From: Combretum micranthum
Taxonomy: Eukaryota > Streptophyta > Magnoliopsida > Myrtales > Combretaceae
Assembly: GCA_024138025.1 (NCBI GenBank)
Contig: JAMXBD010002781.1
Span: 99,919 to 163,918 of the forward strand
Direction: 5' to 3'
Length of the DNA stretch: 64,000 bases
The translations under genes were made by a program, and so were the position numbers. Below the pieces are notes generated by a model, which was not told the DNA's origin, made no database searches, and saw nothing but the letters and a program-made list of their open reading frames with translations. Positions 59,262-64,000 of this stretch are shown here, piece after piece (the first letter of the stretch is position 1; the number at the start of each line of letters is the position of its first letter).

Positions 59262-59550
59262 CACAAATGGTTTGTGATTTTATTGATGACCATACATGAG
59301 TATGTTGGGTATATCTTCTTAAAGAAAAGTTAGGAATATATCAAGTTTTTAGACAATTCCATAAATTTGTTCTTAGTATCTTCCGAACAAATGTTCAAGT
59401 CCTCCATTCAAACAATGGGAAGGAATATCTCTCAAATGAATTTGAAATTTACTTAAGTGATAATGTTATCATTCATCAAAGTTCTTGTATGTATACTCCC
59501 CAACAAAATGTAGTATCTGAACGAAAAAAAAACAAACGCTTACTTGAAAA
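59262..59550 (+). pseudogene. Copia integrase core remnant
   Basis: FVIFIDDHT preserves the first catalytic Asp block. LHSNNGKEYLSNEF at 59402-59443 has Asn (codon 59411-59413) where Copia integrases have the second catalytic Asp (HSDNGKEY). YTPQQNVVSERK holds the Glu block. Frames are broken between these blocks. Inactive. Confidence 0.7.
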
Positions 59551-60220
59551 CAGCTAGGTCTATGACGCTAGTAAATACGATTACTGATCAGTTTTGGGGG
59601 GAAGACATCTTAATCGCAAGATACCTAATCAATATAATCCCCTCTAAAGTGCTCCATTAGTGTTCTTTTGCAATCTTATCCAGATGTTCGCGTATTTACT
59701 GCACTACCCCTAAAATTTTTGGATGCACTGTGTTTATTCTCAACAATTCGTTACATAAACACAAACTTGAAGCAAAGGCAATGAAGTGTATATTTGTGGA
59801 CTATTCTCCTGCGCAAAAAGGTTATAAATGTTATCACCCTCCTTCTAACAAGTTATTTGTCACCTCATACATTGTTTTTCTTGAAGAACAACCATACTAT
59901 AGCACTCCACTTCAATAGGAGTCTCATTCCTTAGAAGAGCAATGATGTTCTCCATTACCTTAGTCTATACCATCCTTCCCAATGTCAGGTCTGTCACCAT
60001 ACACATAAGAACTTCTAGGTCTGCCATCAAACACACAAAACACACCAAAATCTTTGTGCATGCTACCAAACACACTAGATTTTGTCCTTTCTAGAACTAT
60101 GTCATCTAATTTTGAATCTCTTAAGTTCGAATCAAGTGAATCAAGCAAGTTTCTGTCCATTTCCTCTAAATATGTGTCAAGCAAGTTATAATCCAAACAC
60201 TTGAAGTGAGTGAATCTTGA

Positions 60221-61900
60221 GTTATCTCATGAATTTACTTTAGAGAGCAATCTAGGCATCCAAAAACTTTATGTTTATACTAGAAGGCATAAAACCCCTC
60301 AACAAGGCCAATCATCCACTTTGAGGCACTTAGTCCCATAAACTATTGAGAAGCCATCACAAAGTGAGTATTTTGATAGTGAAAAGGTAGAATTACCTAT
60401 AGCCTTGAGAAGAGAAAAGAGAAAATGTGCTAAATACCCTATGACAAATTATTTGAGTTATCTAAATCTCTCATCTCAGTTTAGAACACGTATAGCTCAT
60501 GTAGATGAAGAAGTAATTCTTAGGAACATTAATGATCCAATAGAGAATCAAAGATGGAGAGAAGTTGTTCTTAAAGAGATGAAAGCCTTATATCAAAACA
60601 ACACATGGGAGATAGTTGATCTTCCTAATGGAAAGAACACTGTAGGAAGCAAGTGGGTATTTAGTATCAAGCATAAGTCGGATGGAAGTATTGAATGATA
60701 CAAGACATGCCCAGTTGCTTAAGGTTACACTCAGACTTATGGTATAGATTATGAGGAGACATTTGCTCCAGTAGCAAAATTGAATTCCATCAGGGTAATC
60801 TAGTCTCTGGCGGCTAATCTAGATGAGCCATTACATCAATTAGATGTAAAAAGCGCCTTTCTACATGGAGATATAGAAGAGGAAATTTACATGTGACTCT
60901 CACCAGGATTTACTTCAGGTGAAAATGATGGTAAGGTATGTAAATTAAATAAATCCCTATATGGCTTGAAATAATCTCCACGAGCATGGTTTAAGAAATT
61001 TAGTGATACTATGGTTTGATTAGGCTATGTGCAAAGTCAGGCTAAGCATACTATGTTTGTGAAATTGGGAAATAAAGGGTTGAAGTCAATCTTAATTGTC
61101 CACATATGATTATTACAGGTGATGACGAGGTTGAGATTGCAATTTTGAAGGAGAAAATTAGAGGAGAATTTGAGATAAAAGAGCTTGGAGATTTGAAATT
61201 TTTTTAGGGAATGGAAGTAGCAAGAAGTAAGAAAGGAATTGTTATCAGTCAAAGAAAATACATTTTAGATCTCTTAAAGGAAACTGGAAAATTAGGTTGC
61301 AAGCCAATGAGTACTCATTTTCCCCATAATTGGAGGACTCTTGCACTTGAAAAGGATACATCGGTAGATAAAGGCCAGTATCAATGATTAGTTGGTAGAT
61401 TGATTTACTTATCCTTAACTCATCTTGATCTGACTTATTCTATTAGTTTGATTAGTAAAGCTATGCATGCACCAACAAAAAAGCACATGATTGGTGTAAA
61501 TCACATTTTGAGATACTTAAAAGGTACACCATGTAAAGAATTGTTCATCCAGAAAACTAAATGTCAAACCCTTGAAACCTTTGAAGATGTAGAATGGGGA
61601 GGAGATATTATAGATGGTAAATCTACCTCAGGTTTTTGTAAAAAGCTTTAGGCAAATTTAGTGACATGGAGAAGTAAAAAGCAATCAGTTGTGGCTAGAA
61701 GCAGTGTTGGGGCTGAATATAAAGCTATTGCACAAGGGATTTGTTAAATAATCTAGGTACAAAGGTAGTACAAGACTTAGAATGACATGTGGATAGTACA
61801 TGGCTGTTTAGTGATAGTAAATGCTCTTAGTATTGTAAAAAATCTAGTTCAACACATGATCGCATGAAACATGTGCAACTTGATCGGAATTTCATTAATA
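60221..61900 (+). pseudogene. Copia reverse transcriptase/RNase H, copy 1
   Basis: Reads WREVVLKEMKALYQNNTWEI, GSKWVFSIKHKSDGSIE(stop)YK, GYTQTYGIDYEETFAPVAKL, PLHQLDVKSAFLHGDIEEEI, KSLYGLK(stop)SPRAWF, and in the RNase H part TWRSKKQSVVARSSVGAEYK. The YVDD region near 61100 is partly deleted. Several stops (after GSIE, in place of CAA in GLKQSP, and after MV) are C-to-T-type changes and are shared with copy 2, so they pre-date the duplication. Confidence 0.88.
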
Positions 61901-61923
61901 TTATTTGGACACGCTCCTAAGTC
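61901..61923 (+). repeat. 23-bp filler at the joint between the two RT copies
   Basis: These 23 bases are identical to 56104-56126, outside the element (core GGACACGCTCCTAAGTC). They sit exactly where copy 1 stops matching copy 2 and the second copy begins. They look like a templated insertion made during the repair event that created the duplication. Confidence 0.85.
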
Positions 61924-63594
61924 ATCTCATGAATTTACTCTAGAGAAAAATCTAGGCATCCAAAAACTTCATGTTTATACTAGAAGGCATAAAACCCCTC
62001 AACAAGGCCAATCATTCACCTTAAGGCACTTGGTCCCATAAACTATTGTGGAGCCATCATAAAGTGAGTATTTTGATAGTGAAAAGGTAGAATTACCTAT
62101 AGCCTTGAGAAAAGAAAAGAGAAAATGTGCTAAATACCCTATGACAAATTATTTGAGTTATCTAAATCTCTCATCTTAGTTCATAACACGTATAGCTCAT
62201 GTAGATGAAGAAGTAATTCTTAGGAACATTAATGATGCAATAGAGAATCAAAGATGGAGAGAAGTTGTTCTTGAAGAGATGAAAGCCTTATATCAAAACA
62301 ACACATGGGAGATAGTTGTTCTTCCTATTGGAAAGAACACTGTAGGAAGCAAGAGGGTATTTATTATCAAGCATAAGTCGGATGGAAGTATTGAATGATA
62401 CAAGACATGCCCAGTTGCTTAAGGTTACACTCAGACTTATGGTATAGATTATGAGGAGACATTTGCTCTAATAGCAAAATTGAATTCCATCAGGGTAATC
62501 TAGTCTTTGGCGGCTAATCTAGATGAGCCATTACATCAATTAGATGTAAAAAGCGCCTTTCTACATGGAGATATAGAAGAGGAAATTTACATGTGACTTC
62601 CACTAAGATTTACTTCAGGTGAAAATGATGTAAGGTATGTAAGTTAAATAAATCCCTATATGGCTTGAAATAAACTCCACGAGCATGGTTTAGAAATTTA
62701 GTGATATTATGGTTTGATTGGCTATGCACAAAGTCAGGCTAAGTATATTATGTTTGGGAAATTGGGAAATAATGGGTTGAAGTCAATCTTAATTGTCTAT
62801 GTGGATCATATGATTATTACAAGTGATGACGAGGTTGAGATTACAATTTTGAAGGAGAAAATTAGAGGGGAATTTGAGATAAAAGAGCTTGGAGATTGAA
62901 AATTTTTTGGGGAATGGAAAGCAAGAAAGTAAGAAAGGAATTATTATCAGTCAAAGAAAATACATTTTGGATCTCTTAAAGGAAACTGGAAAAAAGGTTG
63001 CAAGCCAATGAGTACTCCTTTTCCCCATAATTGGGGACTCTTGCATTAGAAAAGGATACATCGGTAGATAAAGGTCAGTATCAATGATTAGTTGGTAGAT
63101 TGATTTACTTATCCCTAACTCATCTTGATCTGACTTATTCTATTAGTTTGATAGTCAAGTTATGCTGTACCAACAAAAAATCACACGATTGGTGTAAATC
63201 ACATTTTGAGATACTTAAAAGGTACACTAGGTAAAGAATTGTTCATCCAGAAAACTAAATGTCGAACCCTTGAAACCTTTGTAAATGTAGATTAGGGAGG
63301 AGATATAACAGATGGTAAATCTACCTCGGGTTTTTGTACAAAGCTTTAGGCAAATTTAGTGACATGGAGAAGTAAAAAGCAATCAGTTGTGGCTAGAAGT
63401 AGTGTTGAGGCTAAATATAAAGCTATTGCACAAGGGATTTGTTAAATAATCTAGGTCAAAGGTAGTACAAGACTTGGAATTACATGTGGATAGTACATGG
63501 CTGTTTAGTGATAGTAAATATGCTCTTAGTATTGTAAAAATCCAGTTACACATGATTACATGAAAAATGTGCAACTTGATTGGAACTTCATTAA
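61921..63594 (+). pseudogene. Copia reverse transcriptase/RNase H, copy 2 (tandem duplicate)
   Basis: Begins with GT.ATCTCATGAATTTACT like 60221 and follows copy 1 at an initial offset of 1700 bp. It shares copy 1's stops and adds private single-base indels. Here the polymerase motif survives as YVDH (in LIVYVDHMIITSDDEVEI) instead of YVDD, so the last catalytic Asp is lost. After 63594 it runs on into the sequence leading to the polypurine tract, showing that copy 2 keeps the original 3' junction. Confidence 0.88.
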
Positions 63595-63734
63595 GTCTGA
63601 AATTGAAGATGGAGATATTCAACTATAGTATATCTTAACAAGGGACTAAGAAGTTGACATTCTAACAAAGTCCTTGCCTAAATAACAATTCTTAGAAATC
63701 TCTAGCAGGTTAGGAATGATAGAAATTTATTCCT

Positions 63735-63746
63735 TAAATTGAGGAG
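63735..63746 (+). other. Copia polypurine tract
   Basis: AAATTGAGGAG directly precedes the TGTAGAAA start of the 3' LTR. This is the usual Copia tract, slightly decayed. Confidence 0.75.
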
Positions 63747-63979
63747 TGTAGAAAATGGTGGTTATTTTTTTTAAATATCTAGTTGATAATTAGTTTTTTG
63801 TTTTTCTATAGTGAGGTATATATATTTTAGTCTTATTTATTGTATTTTTTTTGTCAGATTTAAGTTTGATTTGTTATCACAACATAAGGGATACTTATCT
63901 ATCCTTAGCTTATGCACACTATATATATTCTGTGTAATGTTTAATAAAATAAGAGAATATTTTCCCTCTAAAATCTCCA
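63747..63979 (+). repeat. Copia 3' LTR
   Basis: Starts TGTAGAAAATGGTGGTTATT and ends AAAATCTCCA. It aligns with the 5' LTR at 57221-57457 with many substitutions and small gaps (for example TTATCTATCC for TTATCTTATCCC). The right border is set by alignment and the terminal CA. Confidence 0.8.
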
Positions 63980-64000
63980 GGTCATTCAATTAGGGTAAGC

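Larger units (their letters stand above)
57221..63979 (+). mobile_element. Degenerate Ty1/Copia retrotransposon
   Basis: Order: 5' LTR (57221-57457), initiator-Met primer site (57458-57469), gag, protease, GAG-pre-integrase, integrase, RT/RNase H (present twice), polypurine tract, 3' LTR (63747-63979). This order (integrase before reverse transcriptase) and the primer site define Ty1/Copia. All reading frames carry stops and frameshifts, key catalytic residues are altered, and the two LTRs have diverged visibly, so the element is old and dead. Flanks GATCT and GGTCA do not form a target duplication, suggesting rearrangement or decay. It lies about 3.2 kb downstream of the kinase gene, in the same orientation. 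Confidence 0.92.

Noticed and set aside
62714..62899. Open frame in RT copy 2 as a functional domain
   Set aside because: The polymerase motif is YVDH, not YVDD, and stops or frame slips bound it on both sides.
57216..63984. Target site duplication of the Copia element
   Set aside because: The five bases before the 5' LTR (GATCT) and after the 3' LTR (GGTCA) do not match.

Overview
The window looks like nuclear DNA of a flowering plant, most likely a eudicot. It is very AT-rich, has GT-AG introns, and carries one plant-type gene in a dense field of decayed transposable elements. No rRNA, tRNA or CRISPR locus was found. The one host gene I can support is a FAB1C/FAB1D-type phosphatidylinositol-3-phosphate 5-kinase (PIKfyve/Fab1 family) on the + strand, about 45.25-53.99 kb, in 11 coding exons with intact splice sites. 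Its reading frame is interrupted at about seven places by one-base-scale indels. These look like deletions, several at homopolymers, so either the assembly has indel errors or the gene decayed recently. Upstream lie a 5' UTR with a 42-codon upstream ORF, a leader intron and a long purine-rich tract.

The first 44 kb is gene-free as far as I can read it. It is dominated by three related single (solo) LTRs, A 7334-10642, B 18003-21631 and C 35105-38748. Each is 3.3-3.6 kb, on the + strand, and bounded by TG/CA ends (TA/CA in B) and 5-bp target duplications (perfect in A, 4 of 5 in B and C). LTR A sits inside a small inverted-repeat element (6954-10692). A second, uninterrupted copy of that element at 28355-28733 preserves the pre-insertion site. 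B and C share a TATA box about 700 bp into the LTR, and all three share splice-like junctions. Other pieces are: two Tat-type Ty3/Gypsy LTRs on the - strand (2298-2856, 29120-29692); a broken Gypsy gag-protease region on the - strand (40.0-41.5 kb) with an LTR-like promoter near 42.42 kb; and a cluster of Mutator-type MITEs and foldback elements (11.6-14.7, 33.15, 39.2, 43.1 and 55.5 kb), several with 9-bp target duplications.

The right end (57221-63979) is a dead Ty1/Copia element with LTRs of about 235 bp, an initiator-Met primer site, and gag, protease, integrase and reverse transcriptase/RNase H fragments. Its RT-RNase H block is tandemly duplicated (1.7-kb offset). The joint between the copies carries a 23-bp filler identical to a site 5.8 kb upstream, outside the element.

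The long stretches between these features hold AT-rich noncoding sequence, simple repeats and unrecognised repeat remnants.
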